This document shows positions 9,629-19,612 of a stretch of DNA of 50,921 bases, piece by piece. Below the pieces are notes generated by a model, which saw nothing but the letters and a program-made list of their open reading frames with translations, was not told the DNA's origin and did no database searches. The stretch comes from Flavobacterium frigoris PS1. GTDB taxonomy: Bacteria; Bacteroidota; Bacteroidia; Flavobacteriales; Flavobacteriaceae. Location of the stretch: NCBI RefSeq assembly GCF_000252125.1, contig NZ_AHKF01000021.1:1-50921 (forward strand), read 5' to 3'. Within the stretch, counting starts at the first letter, position 1. Each line of letters opens with the position of its first letter. Made by a program: the position numbers and the translations under genes.

Positions 9629-11050
9629 ATGGAAATATTTCATATAAGTGCAGAGTGTTATCCTGTGGCAAAAGTTGGCGGATTAGCAGATGTTGTTGGA
9701 GCTTTACCAAAATACCAAAATAATGCCGGACATCTTGCAAGGGTTGTAATACCTTGTTATGATACGAAGTTTAAAAAGGATAATGATTTTGAGTGTGTCC
9801 ATTGGGGAACCGTTAAATTAGGGAGATTTAATTTTTCTTTTAGTGTTCTGAAGGAAACTACTGATAAATTAGGTTTTGAGCTGTATCTGATTGAAATACC
9901 AGAACTATTTGACAGAAAGAACGTCTATGGATACGAGGATGATATTGAACGATTTTTATCTTTCCAAATCGCCACTTTAGATTGGATAATTGGAAGGGAT
10001 GAAATGCCGGATGTAATTAATTGTCATGATCATCATACGGGATTGATTCCTTTTATGATGTTGTACTCTAATAAATATCAAAAATTGCAAAACATTCCCT
10101 CTATTATTACCATACATAATGGTTTGTATCAGGGGCAATTTGGATTTGATAAACTTCATTATTTACCAGAGTTTGACTTGTCCCATGTGAACATTTTGGA
10201 ATGGGACAACTGTATAAACTCCCTGGCGGTTGGTATAAAATGTGCCTGGTCAGTAACTACCGTTTCTCCAAACTATTTGAATGAAATCAATTTTTCGGCA
10301 AATGGACTTGAGACATTGTTCAACCTTGTTCGCTATAAATCAAGAGGAATATTAAATGGAATTGATACTGAAGTTTGGGATCCTGAAAAGGACAAAATGC
10401 TAGAGAAAAATTATTCTGTAACTAATTTTGAGGTTGGTAAACAGCAGAATAAGGAGATACTATGCACGCTTTTTAATTTAGATCCTAGCAAACCATTATT
10501 TAGCTTTATAGGCCGCTTACTAGAAGAAAAGGGAGGGGACTTGTTACCACATGCTGCTGCTTTAGCTATGTCTGAGAATTACAAGGAAATCAATATTTTG
10601 ATTTTAGGTTCCGGAAATACTGATATTGAAAATCAATTAAATAGTTTATTGATTGATTATAAAGGGAATTACAATACTTTCATAGGGTATAATGAGGAAT
10701 TAGCACATCTAATATATGCAGGAGCCGATTATTTATTAATGCCATCAAGAGTGGAGCCCTGCGGATTGAATCAAATGTACTCATTGCGATATGGAACGAT
10801 TCCAATTGTCAGAAGAACAGGAGGCTTGAAAGACACCGTAATTGATTTTGGAGATGATGGAAACGGAATTTGTCATGATCAATCCTCGGTGGGAGATATT
10901 TGCTACTCCATTCAAAGAGCAATTAACTTATATCAGGATAAAGAAAAGTTAAATAAAATTCGAGAGAAAGGAATGCTTACAGACCACTCTTGGGAGAGAG
11001 TTTGTCAAGAATATATAGAGGTGTATAATTTAATAATTAAAAAAGTATGA
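9629..11050 (+). CDS. glgA: Glycogen synthase (GT5, ADP-glucose dependent)
   Basis: Transfers glucose from ADP-glucose to the non-reducing end of glycogen. The ADP-glucose-binding KVGGLADVVG motif begins at residue 15 and the C-terminal GT-B domain has SRVEPCGLNQMYSLRYGTIP followed by RRTGGL. At 473 residues it has the normal bacterial length. It is the first gene of glgA-glgC-glgB, and its TGA stop overlaps the glgC start in ATGA (11047-11050), which indicates translational coupling. Upstream, TATAATTG at 9591-9598 is a one-mismatch -7 box. Confidence 0.95.
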   Translation: MEIFHISAECYPVAKVGGLADVVGALPKYQNNAGHLARVVIPCYDTKFKKDNDFECVHWGTVKLGRFNFSFSVLKETTDKLGFELYLIEIPELFDRKNVYGYEDDIERFLSFQIATLDWIIGRDEMPDVINCHDHHTGLIPFMMLYSNKYQKLQNIPSIITIHNGLYQGQFGFDKLHYLPEFDLSHVNILEWDNCINSLAVGIKCAWSVTTVSPNYLNEINFSANGLETLFNLVRYKSRGILNGIDTEVWDPEKDKMLEKNYSVTNFEVGKQQNKEILCTLFNLDPSKPLFSFIGRLLEEKGGDLLPHAAALAMSENYKEINILILGSGNTDIENQLNSLLIDYKGNYNTFIGYNEELAHLIYAGADYLLMPSRVEPCGLNQMYSLRYGTIPIVRRTGGLKDTVIDFGDDGNGICHDQSSVGDICYSIQRAINLYQDKEKLNKIREKGMLTDHSWERVCQEYIEVYNLIIKKV

Positions 11051-12327
11051 AAGCTAAAAAGAAAAATGTGATTGCGATTATTTTAGGAGGAGGTCAAGGA
11101 TCCAGATTATACCCGTTGACTGAAACCAGGTCTAAACCTGCTGTTCCAATAGGAGGGAAGTATAGATTAGTAGATATTCCAATTTCAAATTGTATGAATT
11201 CAGATATTTACAGAATGTTTGTATTGACACAATTCAATTCGGCTTCATTAAATGCTCATATTAAGAATACTTATAACTTTAGTGTTTTTAGCCACGCTTT
11301 TGTTGATATTCTTGCTGCTGAACAAACTCCTGATAACCCGACTTGGTTTCAGGGCACTGCCGATGCCGTTAGACAATGTATGCCTCATTTTTTAAATCAT
11401 GATTTTGACTATGCATTAATACTTTCTGGAGATCAATTGTATCAAATGGATTTCAATGATATGATAGAAGAACATATTAAAAATCAAGCAGATATAACAA
11501 TAGCCACATTACCAGTTAACGCCAAGGACGCACCAGAATTTGGCATTCTTAAAACAAATCATGAAAACTGTATAGAATCTTTTATTGAAAAACCTGCTAA
11601 GGAACTTTTATCCGAATGGGAATCTGATGTGAGTGAACAGATGAAGTCTGAAGGAAAGCATTATTTAGCTTCAATGGGAATCTACATTTTCAATAAAGAT
11701 TTGTTAGTTGATATCATGTCAAACAAGGAAACTAAAGATTTTGGAAAAGAAATTATTCCACAAGCGGTGGGTAATAAAAAGATTCTAAGTTATCAATATG
11801 AGGGTTATTGGACAGATATTGGTAATATTGATTCTTTTTTTGAAGCTAATATTGGCTTGACTGATGATATCCCAAAATTTAATTTGTTTGACAACGACAA
11901 TAAAATTTACACTAGGCCAAGACTATTGCCTCCATCAAAATTCCAAAAAACACTTGTAGACAGGTCTTTAATTTCTGAAGGTTGTATTTTAAATGCCAAA
12001 GAAATTAATCATTCAGTAGTAGGTATTCGTTCTAGGATTGGAGATGGAACCATTATTCAGAATTGTTATATAATGGGAAATGATTTCTATCAGAATATAG
12101 ATGATATGAATGCCGATGTTGAAAAAAGTAAAATATTAATTGGTATAGGTGAGAATTGTTTTATTAGTAATGCAATTGTCGACAAAAACTGTAGAATAGG
12201 GAACGATGTTTATATTAATGGTGGAAAACATTTGCCCGATTTTTCAAATGAACTGTATGCCATTAAAGAAGGAATCGTTGTTATAAAAAAGGGTGCTATA
12301 CTACCAGATAACTATAAGATTAGTTAA
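11047..12327 (+). CDS. glgC: Glucose-1-phosphate adenylyltransferase
   Basis: Makes ADP-glucose from glucose-1-phosphate and ATP, the committed step of glycogen synthesis. The nucleotidyltransferase signature GGGQGSRLYPLT and KPAVPIGGKYRLVDIPISN occur at residues 14-50, with a C-terminal left-handed beta-helix (about 300-426) of hexapeptide-like repeats that usually binds allosteric effectors. Length 426 is normal. It overlaps glgA by four bases and is followed 65 bases later by glgB. Confidence 0.95.
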   Translation: MKAKKKNVIAIILGGGQGSRLYPLTETRSKPAVPIGGKYRLVDIPISNCMNSDIYRMFVLTQFNSASLNAHIKNTYNFSVFSHAFVDILAAEQTPDNPTWFQGTADAVRQCMPHFLNHDFDYALILSGDQLYQMDFNDMIEEHIKNQADITIATLPVNAKDAPEFGILKTNHENCIESFIEKPAKELLSEWESDVSEQMKSEGKHYLASMGIYIFNKDLLVDIMSNKETKDFGKEIIPQAVGNKKILSYQYEGYWTDIGNIDSFFEANIGLTDDIPKFNLFDNDNKIYTRPRLLPPSKFQKTLVDRSLISEGCILNAKEINHSVVGIRSRIGDGTIIQNCYIMGNDFYQNIDDMNADVEKSKILIGIGENCFISNAIVDKNCRIGNDVYINGGKHLPDFSNELYAIKEGIVVIKKGAILPDNYKIS

Positions 12328-12392
12328 AGTTATCAGAACTATTTTTTAAATTAATATTCTACTTTAATAGTTTAGAATTATACAAATACCAT

Positions 12393-14300
12393 ATGAGTAC
12401 AGTTATTTCACATTCCCTTTTTACTGATTTCGATATCGACTTGTTCAAAGCAGGAAAGCACTATAGATTATATGAAAAGCTTGGTGCACATTTGATCGAA
12501 TTAAATGGTGTAAAGGGCGTTTATTTCGCTGTATGGGCTCCAAGTGCCCATTCAGTATCTGTTGTGGGTGACTTTAATTTTTGGAAACAGGGAGAACACC
12601 AGCTTGAAGTACGCTGGGATTCCTCAGGTATCTGGGAAGGTTTTATTCCAAATATAGAAAAAGGAGCGACCTACAAATATAGAATACAATCTAATAATAA
12701 AGGAATTGTTACTGAAAAAGCAGATCCATTCGCTTTTTACTGTGAACAGCCACCTCATACGGCCTCCGTAATTTGGGATCTTGATTATAAATGGAAGGAC
12801 ACGAAATGGATGAGATCACGTCAGGACCATAATGGTTTAGACAAGCCATATTCTGTCTACGAAGTTCATTTGGGATCTTGGAAACGTCATGCTGAAGACA
12901 ATCGTTTTTTGACTTACCTTGAGTTTGCAGAAGAATTAGTAAGTTATGTAAAGGAGACAGGATTCACTCATGTTGAATTCATGCCAATAATGGAATATCC
13001 ATATGATCCTTCTTGGGGATATCAATTAGTAGGGTATTTTGCGCCCACTTCCCGTTTTGGAGAACCGCAGGATTTCATGGTTTTGGTTGATAAATTACAC
13101 CAAGCTGGTATAGGAGTAATTCTGGATTGGGTTCCATCTCATTTTCCTGATGATGCTCATGGATTAGGATTTTTTGACGGATCGAACCTTTTTGAGCATC
13201 CAGACCGTAAAAAAGGCTATCATCCAGATTGGAAAAGTCTGGTTTTTAACTATGGGCGTAACGAAGTGCGTTCCTTTTTAATTAGTAATGCCCTTTTTTG
13301 GTTACAGAATTACCATGCCGATGCACTTCGTGTTGACGCCGTAGCATCAATGCTTTACTTGGATTATTCACGCGAAGAAGGAGAATGGGAACCTAATATC
13401 TATGGCGGAAATGAAAATCTGGATACCATCAGTTTTTTAAAAGAATTTAATGAGGCGGTTTATTCTAATTTTGATGGAGTGCAGACCATTGCTGAAGAGA
13501 GTACTTCTTTTCCGATGGTTTCAAGGCCAACATCTGTTGGAGGCCTAGGATTTGGAATGAAGTGGATGATGGGATGGATGCATGATACCTTAGAATATTT
13601 TAAAAAGGATACGGTTTATAGAAAATACCATCAAAATGACTTGACGTTTTCTATGACGTATACTTTTTCCGAAAATTTTATGCTGCCATTGTCTCATGAT
13701 GAAGTGGTATATGGGAAAAAATCAATTGCAGGAAGAATGCCTGGAGATGAATGGCAGAAATTTGCAAATTTGAGACTACTTTATGGTTATATGTTTACCC
13801 ATCCTGGTACAAAATTATTGTTTATGGGATGTGAATTTGGTCAAAGTGCCGAGTGGAATTTTGAAGGAAGTTTAGACTGGCATTTATTACAGTATCCGTT
13901 TCATGAAGGCGTTAAGAAATTAATTACCGATTTAAATGGATTATACAAAAAGCAACCCGCTTTACATGAAAAGCAATTTAGTGCTGAAGGATTCGAATGG
14001 ATCAATTATTCAGATCATCAAAATGCAGTTATGTCATTTATTCGAAAAGGGGATAAGCCAAAAGATGATCTAATAGTAGTTTGTAATTTCACGCAAATAG
14101 TTCGTGAGAATTATAGAATTGGACTTCCAAGAAAAGGAAAGCTTAGTGAAATTTTCAATAGTGATGCCGAAATATATGGAGGTAGCGGAATTACAAATTA
14201 TGGTAAATTAGGGATTGATGCGTCGCCATATGACGGTAGAGATTATTCTATAGAATTACAATTGCCTCCTTTGAGTGTGACAGTATTTAAAATTTCATAA
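12393..14300 (+). CDS. glgB: 1,4-alpha-glucan branching enzyme (GH13)
   Basis: Introduces alpha-1,6 branches into glycogen. The order is an N-terminal CBM48 (GVYFAVWAPSAHSVSVVGDFN), a GH13 barrel with nucleophile D315 in LRVDAVASMLYLDY, acid/base E368 in IAEES and the third carboxylate near PLSHDEVVYGK, then a C-terminal beta domain. At 635 residues it is the short form lacking the extra N-terminal module of the E. coli enzyme. It is the last gene of the glg operon, with a strong terminator 40 bases downstream. Confidence 0.95.
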   Translation: MSTVISHSLFTDFDIDLFKAGKHYRLYEKLGAHLIELNGVKGVYFAVWAPSAHSVSVVGDFNFWKQGEHQLEVRWDSSGIWEGFIPNIEKGATYKYRIQSNNKGIVTEKADPFAFYCEQPPHTASVIWDLDYKWKDTKWMRSRQDHNGLDKPYSVYEVHLGSWKRHAEDNRFLTYLEFAEELVSYVKETGFTHVEFMPIMEYPYDPSWGYQLVGYFAPTSRFGEPQDFMVLVDKLHQAGIGVILDWVPSHFPDDAHGLGFFDGSNLFEHPDRKKGYHPDWKSLVFNYGRNEVRSFLISNALFWLQNYHADALRVDAVASMLYLDYSREEGEWEPNIYGGNENLDTISFLKEFNEAVYSNFDGVQTIAEESTSFPMVSRPTSVGGLGFGMKWMMGWMHDTLEYFKKDTVYRKYHQNDLTFSMTYTFSENFMLPLSHDEVVYGKKSIAGRMPGDEWQKFANLRLLYGYMFTHPGTKLLFMGCEFGQSAEWNFEGSLDWHLLQYPFHEGVKKLITDLNGLYKKQPALHEKQFSAEGFEWINYSDHQNAVMSFIRKGDKPKDDLIVVCNFTQIVRENYRIGLPRKGKLSEIFNSDAEIYGGSGITNYGKLGIDASPYDGRDYSIELQLPPLSVTVFKIS

Positions 14301-14337
14301 AAAAAGGGGAAATAGAGCTCTCTTGACTAATAAGATT

Positions 14338-14380
14338 AAAGAAACAGTATTGATTCCATGGATTAATACTGTTTCTTTTT
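14338..14380 (+). terminator. Terminator of the glg operon
   Basis: GAAACAGTATT (14341-14351) pairs perfectly with AATACTGTTTC (14365-14375), and TTTTT follows. Confidence 0.85.
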
Positions 14381-14427
14381 GGTAGGAAAATTAAAAGGTC
14401 TACGTAAATAAATAATTAGATAGAATA

Positions 14428-14454
14428 TTGAACTGTCTTTATTTTATATTTTTG
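14428..14454 (+). promoter_or_regulatory. Promoter of the GH31 gene
   Basis: The -7 box TATTTTTG (14447-14454) matches TAnnTTTG exactly, and a TTG at 14428-14430 lies 16 bases before it, slightly closer than usual for the -33 element. It shows that the GH31 gene can be transcribed apart from glgB. Confidence 0.45.
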
Positions 14455-14490
14455 CAATCATATAAAAGCCTTTTTTTAATAATATAGATA

Positions 14491-16887
14491 ATGATTACAA
14501 ATACAGAATTAGAATTTAAAGGGGATCTATATCCATCAAAAATAGTTTCTTTTGAACATGATGTTGATTCAGTCTATTTTCATAGTAGCAATAGCGTAAT
14601 ATTAAAAGTTACCATAGTACGCGATAGTCTAATTCGTTTTAGATATACGACAAAAGGATATTTTAGTAACGATTTTTCATATGCGATAGACAAAAGTCAT
14701 TCGCATGGATATAATTTCCTAGAAGTAATAGAGGAGTTTGATTTTTTTAAGATACAAACTAGTAAAGTAAAATGTATCATTCAGAAAATAGACATGAGAA
14801 TATCTGTTTTTGATTTGAAAGACAATATCTTGCTTGAAGATGAATTGGGTTTCCATTGGGAAGAAAGTTATGAGTTTGGCGGTAATATCGTTAAGATGAG
14901 TAAAGCTTCAAAGGATGGCGAATGTTTTTATGGCTTAGGAGACAAAGCGACTCAAATGAATTTGAAAGGGAAAAGATTAGAGAATTTTGCAACTGATCAA
15001 TATGCTTTTCAAAAAGAGCAGGAGCCATTATACAAAGTGGTTCCGTTCTATATAGGACTACAGCACAAACAGGCATATGGAATTTTCTTTGATAATACAT
15101 TCAGAACTTTTTTTGACTTTTGTCATGAAAGAAGAAATGTAACGAGTTTTTGGGCAGAAGGAGGAGAGATGAATTATTATTTCATCCATGGTCCAAAGAT
15201 GGAGGATGTTGTCGCCAGTTATACTGACCTTACGGGTAAACCAGAATTACCACCTTTATGGGCTTTGGGATATCACCAATGCAAATGGAGTTATTTTCCG
15301 GAGAGTAATGTGAAGGAAGTGACTGCAAAATTCAGAGAATCAAAGATTCCATGTGATGCCATTTATTTAGATATTGATTACATGGATGGTTTTAGATGTT
15401 TTACGTGGAATAAAGAATATTTCCCAGATCCAAAACGAATGGTGGCTGAACTGGCTGAGAATGGCTTTAAAACGGTTGTAATCATTGATCCAGGTATAAA
15501 AATCGACAAAGAATATTCAGTATATAAAGAGGCTTTAGAAAAAGATTATTTCTGTAAAAGAGCTGATGGCCCATATATGAAAGGAAAAGTATGGCCGGGA
15601 GAATGCAATTTTCCTGATTATACCAATCCCGAAGTCAGAGAATGGTGGGCAGGATTATTTAAAGAACTGATTTCTGATATTGGTGTAAAGGGAGTTTGGA
15701 ATGATATGAATGAGCCAGCGGTGATGGAAGTTCCCAATAAAACATTTCCAATGGATGTGCGACATGATTATGATGGGAATCCTTGTAGTCACAGAAAAGC
15801 ACATAATGTTTATGGAACTCAAATGGCTAGAGCTACCTATCATGGGGTGAAACGTTTTGCATATCCAAAAAGACCATTCATTATAACGAGATCTGCTTAT
15901 GCTGGGGCACAACGTTACACGTCTTCTTGGACAGGTGATAATGTTGCTAGTTGGGAACATTTATGGATAGCAAACATACAAGTGCAAAGAATGTCAATTT
16001 CGGGCATGGGATTTACAGGATCTGATATCGGTGGATTTGCCGAACAGCCGTCAGGAGAACTTTATACACGTTGGATTCAATTGGGTGTTTTTCATCCTTT
16101 TTGTAGAACACACTCTTCAGGGGATCATGGTGATCAAGAGCCTTGGGCATTTGATTTAGAAGTGATTGATATCACAAGAAAATTTGTCAATCTGCGTTAT
16201 CAATTATTACCTTATTTATACACTATGTTTTGGCAATATATAGAAGAAGGTATTCCTATGCTTAAACCTTTGGTGTATTATGACCAAGCAGACACGCAAA
16301 CGCATTATAGAAATGATGAATTTGTATTTGGAAATCAAATATTAGTTTGTCCTATTTTAGAACCCAACGCTATAGGTAGGAGGATGTATGTGCCACGTGG
16401 TCAATGGTATAATTATTGGACAGCTAAATTAGTAAATGGTGGAAAAGAAATGTGGGTGGATACGAAATATGATGAAATACCAGTTTTTGTAAAAGCAGGT
16501 TCTATCATTCCAAAATACCCAGTTCAACAATATGTGGGCGAATTAGAGTTTGATGAATTAATATTAGATTTATATTATAAAGAAGGTAAAGAAAAGTCAG
16601 TAGTCTATGAAGATGCGCAAGATGGTTATGATTATAAAAAAGGCAGATACAGTTTCTTAACATTTCAGATCACTGGAAAAGTATCTGAACTTAACATACA
16701 ATTACACAAAGAAGGTAAATACGACACTCCATATTCCAAGTATAAAATTAATCTGATTGGGCTACCGTTTAAAATCAAAAGGATTGAAATTGACAATGAA
16801 GAGGTTGACCTTGATATTGAGGCTCTTGAAAGAGATAGTTATCTTATTGTAGACAAAGAATTTAATGCCTTGCATATTACAGGTTAA
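14491..16887 (+). CDS. GH31 alpha-glucosidase
   Basis: Retaining alpha-glucosidase that releases glucose from malto-oligosaccharides or related alpha-glucosides. The GH31 barrel has nucleophile D405 in WNDMNEP and probable acid/base D483 in TGDNVASWEHL. An N-terminal beta-sandwich ends in WALGYHQCKWSYF, and C-terminal beta domains start after CPILEPNAIGRR. There is no signal peptide, so it is probably cytoplasmic. That fits a role in turning over the glycogen or maltodextrin handled by the glg genes just upstream, although it has its own promoter. Length 798 is typical of bacterial GH31. Confidence 0.92.
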   Translation: MITNTELEFKGDLYPSKIVSFEHDVDSVYFHSSNSVILKVTIVRDSLIRFRYTTKGYFSNDFSYAIDKSHSHGYNFLEVIEEFDFFKIQTSKVKCIIQKIDMRISVFDLKDNILLEDELGFHWEESYEFGGNIVKMSKASKDGECFYGLGDKATQMNLKGKRLENFATDQYAFQKEQEPLYKVVPFYIGLQHKQAYGIFFDNTFRTFFDFCHERRNVTSFWAEGGEMNYYFIHGPKMEDVVASYTDLTGKPELPPLWALGYHQCKWSYFPESNVKEVTAKFRESKIPCDAIYLDIDYMDGFRCFTWNKEYFPDPKRMVAELAENGFKTVVIIDPGIKIDKEYSVYKEALEKDYFCKRADGPYMKGKVWPGECNFPDYTNPEVREWWAGLFKELISDIGVKGVWNDMNEPAVMEVPNKTFPMDVRHDYDGNPCSHRKAHNVYGTQMARATYHGVKRFAYPKRPFIITRSAYAGAQRYTSSWTGDNVASWEHLWIANIQVQRMSISGMGFTGSDIGGFAEQPSGELYTRWIQLGVFHPFCRTHSSGDHGDQEPWAFDLEVIDITRKFVNLRYQLLPYLYTMFWQYIEEGIPMLKPLVYYDQADTQTHYRNDEFVFGNQILVCPILEPNAIGRRMYVPRGQWYNYWTAKLVNGGKEMWVDTKYDEIPVFVKAGSIIPKYPVQQYVGELEFDELILDLYYKEGKEKSVVYEDAQDGYDYKKGRYSFLTFQITGKVSELNIQLHKEGKYDTPYSKYKINLIGLPFKIKRIEIDNEEVDLDIEALERDSYLIVDKEFNALHITG

Positions 16888-16981
16888 TAATTAAAACAAA
16901 AAAAATGATACTTTTGAGTTAAATTTTATAAACTTTGAGTTGGTAATATTCGTAATTTTGTTAATATTTAAAATTATAATC

Positions 16982-17800
16982 ATGAAAAAACATTCAATAC
17001 TTCTAGGAGTTTGCACGATAGGCTTACTTTTTTCCTGCGCAACTAATCCAATTACCGGAAAAAAAACTTTGAATTTTGTATCAAATAGCGAGCTTTTCCC
17101 TTCCTCATTTCAAGAATATGGTACTTTTTTAAAGGAAAACAAAATAATTTCAGGTACTGCTGATGCAAATAGAGTAGCAAAAGTAGGAGCGAAAATTAAA
17201 TTAGCCGCTGAGAAATACGTCGCTTACGTTGGTCAACCTGAATATTTAAAGGACTATCGCTGGGAATACAACTTAGTTGAAAGTAAGGATGTTAATGCTT
17301 GGTGTATGCCTGGAGGGAAAATAGTTGTTTACTCAGGTATTTTACCAATAACGAAGGATGAAGCTGGTTTAGCTACGGTTATTGGGCATGAAGTTTCTCA
17401 TGCTTTAGCTAATCATGGTGCGCAACGAATGAGTGCATCTCAACTTCAGGGCCTAGGTGCTGTAGGGGTTGCCGTTGCAACGGGAGGAAAAAGCGAAGAA
17501 ACACAACAAACATGGCAACAAATTTATGGTGTTGGTTCAGAAGTAGGAGTCATGCTACCTTACAGTAGGGGTCATGAAACTGAGGCAGATAAAATTGGGT
17601 TAACACTAATGGCAATTGCAGGATATAATCCAGATGAGGCTATTGCTTTTTGGATGAGAATGTCAGCGAATTCGGCAGGTCAAGCGCCGCCGCCATTTTT
17701 AAGTTCACATCCATCTGATGCAGCGAGAATTGCAGATTTAAAAAAATTAGTTCCTGAAGCGAAAGCCACTGCGGCTAAATTTGGAATGATTTATAACTAA
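16982..17800 (+). CDS. M48-family metalloprotease lipoprotein
   Basis: Zinc metalloprotease of the M48 (Oma1/BepA-like) family acting in the envelope. From the chosen ATG at 16982 the protein has 272 residues and begins with a signal peptide whose lipobox LFSC gives C19. The zinc site is HEVSH (H136, E137, H140), with the third ligand in RGHETEADKIG. A longer frame opens with TTG at 16940, but its 14 extra residues would spoil the signal peptide. The family is linked with outer-membrane protein quality control. It is monocistronic, followed by a strong terminator. Confidence 0.9.
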   Translation: MKKHSILLGVCTIGLLFSCATNPITGKKTLNFVSNSELFPSSFQEYGTFLKENKIISGTADANRVAKVGAKIKLAAEKYVAYVGQPEYLKDYRWEYNLVESKDVNAWCMPGGKIVVYSGILPITKDEAGLATVIGHEVSHALANHGAQRMSASQLQGLGAVGVAVATGGKSEETQQTWQQIYGVGSEVGVMLPYSRGHETEADKIGLTLMAIAGYNPDEAIAFWMRMSANSAGQAPPPFLSSHPSDAARIADLKKLVPEAKATAAKFGMIYN

Positions 17801-17822
17801 AAAGTAATTATTGTTTTTGCAT

Positions 17823-17867
17823 AAACAAGAAAAGCCAATTCATCGAATTGGCTTTTCTTGTTTAAAT
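17823..17867 (+). terminator. Long perfect hairpin terminator
   Basis: Nineteen bases (17823-17841) pair perfectly with 17845-17863 around the loop ATC; the 3' arm ends in a T-rich stretch. It follows the M48 gene by about 20 bases. Confidence 0.85.
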
Positions 17868-17946
17868 AAAGATTAAGCTTTGAATATTCCGCGTTTTTAT
17901 AGCGTTTATGTCATGAAAATAAATAAATTCGTATAAAACTACAAAT

Positions 17947-19251
17947 ATGAAAACACTGCAAAAAGGGGATAAGAAATTAATAAATGCTTGGGCTTTTTAT
18001 GATTGGGCTAATTCTGTTTATAGTCTAGTTATTGCGACAGCAGTATTTCCTATTTATTATGAAAGTGTAACGAGCGGTAATAATGATGTTGTGCAGTTTT
18101 TGGGTACTGATTTTAATAACTCCTCATTACTTTCTTATTCTTTATCGTTTTCTTTTTTAATTGTAGCGTTTATGTCACCTATTTTATCTGGAATAGCTGA
18201 TTACACGGGGAATAAAAAACGATTTATGCAGTTTTTTTGTTATTTAGGATCGCTCTCGGTAATGAGTTTATACTTTTTTACTGGTCCTGACACTTTGTGG
18301 ATTGGTATTTTAGGTACCGTTTTAGCAAGTATTGGTTTTTGGGGTAGTATTGTTTTTTATAATTCGTATTTGCCAGAAATAGCTTTTCCTGAGCAGCATG
18401 ATAGGGTGAGTGCTAAAGGTTTTATGTACGGTTATACTGGCTCTTTAATATTGTTAGTTTTTAACTTGACTATGGTTATGAAGCCAGAATGGTTTGGAAT
18501 TGTTGATAGTTCTTTGCCTGCAAGAATTTCATTTCTATCAGTTGGTATTTGGTGGGTAGGTTTTGCACAAGTTACATTTTACCATTTGCCTAATAATGTA
18601 TTTCATAAAAAACCAGAAAAAGATTTTATTTTCAAAGGTTTAAGAGAACTTAAAGGCGTGACAAAAAGTATAAATAAGCAAACTGACCTTAAACAATTTC
18701 TAACTGCTTTTTTTCTTTACAGTATTGGTGTTCAAACAGTAATATTATTAGCTGGAATTTTCGGTAAAAAAGAACTAGGAATAGGAACTAGTAAATTGAT
18801 CATCATTATTTTATTAATAAATATAGTTGCTATTTTTGGAGCTTATGTGTTTTCAAGGATATCAGAAAAAATTGGAAATATAAAAACACTTAAATTAACT
18901 ATTGCAATTTGGTGTCTTATTTGCCTTGCAGCCTATTTATTAGATGCTAAGAATCAATATATAGATATTCAGTTTTATGCTCTTGGAGGAACCATTGGAA
19001 TGGTCTTAGGAGCGATACAATCTTTGTCGCGTTCTACTTATTCAAAATTATTGCCGGTCACAGAGGACCATGCAACTTACTTTAGCTTCTTTGATGTAAC
19101 AGAAAAAATTGCAATCGTTGTTGGAACTTTTATTTTTGGTTTTGTAGCCTCAATTACTAACTCGATGCGAAATTCCTTTTTTATCTTAGCAATCTTCTTT
19201 CTGTTAGGATATCTTGTTCTTAGTTTTATGAAAAAGAAGAAAGGTGTATAA
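17947..19251 (+). CDS. MFS transporter, UMF1/Atg22-like
   Basis: Twelve-helix inner-membrane transporter of the major facilitator superfamily. The N-terminus INAWAFYDWANSVYSLVI is characteristic of the UMF1 family, related to the fungal vacuolar amino-acid effluxer Atg22. Helices are distributed over all 434 residues, and the central loop at about 210-245 is polar (FHKKPEKDFIFKGL). The substrate is unknown in bacteria. There is no operon partner: a terminator precedes it and 361 bases separate it from lon. Confidence 0.88.
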   Translation: MKTLQKGDKKLINAWAFYDWANSVYSLVIATAVFPIYYESVTSGNNDVVQFLGTDFNNSSLLSYSLSFSFLIVAFMSPILSGIADYTGNKKRFMQFFCYLGSLSVMSLYFFTGPDTLWIGILGTVLASIGFWGSIVFYNSYLPEIAFPEQHDRVSAKGFMYGYTGSLILLVFNLTMVMKPEWFGIVDSSLPARISFLSVGIWWVGFAQVTFYHLPNNVFHKKPEKDFIFKGLRELKGVTKSINKQTDLKQFLTAFFLYSIGVQTVILLAGIFGKKELGIGTSKLIIIILLINIVAIFGAYVFSRISEKIGNIKTLKLTIAIWCLICLAAYLLDAKNQYIDIQFYALGGTIGMVLGAIQSLSRSTYSKLLPVTEDHATYFSFFDVTEKIAIVVGTFIFGFVASITNSMRNSFFILAIFFLLGYLVLSFMKKKKGV

Positions 19252-19473
19252 AGTTGTTTTTATTCTAAATGAAAAGAAAATGGAGTAATAGTGCTAAAAG
19301 AAGTGTTTTTAGTGAGAGACCTAGGCTCTTCAAGCAATATTTAAATCGATGTAAACTACACTTAAGGACGACTTCTATTTGTTTTTCATGTGATGTAAAT
19401 ATTACTTTTTCAGATTTTTTCATTTAGGGATATTTGAAGTACTTTTACGAAAATATTGATCAATAATTTTCTT

Positions 19474-19489
19474 TTGGCACAATGATTGT
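19474..19489 (+). promoter_or_regulatory. Sigma-54-like -24/-12 element upstream of lon
   Basis: TTGGCAC followed by AATGA and TTGT resembles the RpoN promoter TGGCAC-N5-TTGC, with one mismatch in the -12 part. It would start transcription near 19500, leaving a leader of about 110 bases before lon. This is pattern recognition only. Confidence 0.4.
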
Positions 19490-19558
19490 CCCTTTTAAGT
19501 ACTTAATGAATGCTGTGGGATAAAGTCAATTTTATCGATATTTAAAGTAGCGAAACCC

Positions 19559-19566
19559 TATATTTG
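19559..19566 (+). promoter_or_regulatory. Housekeeping -7 box before lon
   Basis: TATATTTG matches the Bacteroidota TAnnTTTG consensus exactly, 46 bases before the lon start. No clear -33 TTG is seen. Confidence 0.45.
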
Positions 19567-19612
19567 TTCATGAATTCAAAATTTTTAATGACAAAAAGAC
19601 TTATATATAATT

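Larger units (their letters stand above)
19252..19612. other. 361-base region upstream of lon with two promoter-like elements
   Basis: No gene is supported. The right half carries a sigma-54-like element at 19474-19489 and a separate TAnnTTTG box at 19559-19566, both pointing at lon. A weak hairpin (CTAAAA/TTTTTAG near 19293-19312) could end the MFS transcript. Confidence 0.45.

Noticed and set aside
16940..16981. Upstream TTG start for the M48 protease
   Set aside because: The added residues precede an intact signal peptide with lipobox that begins at 16982.
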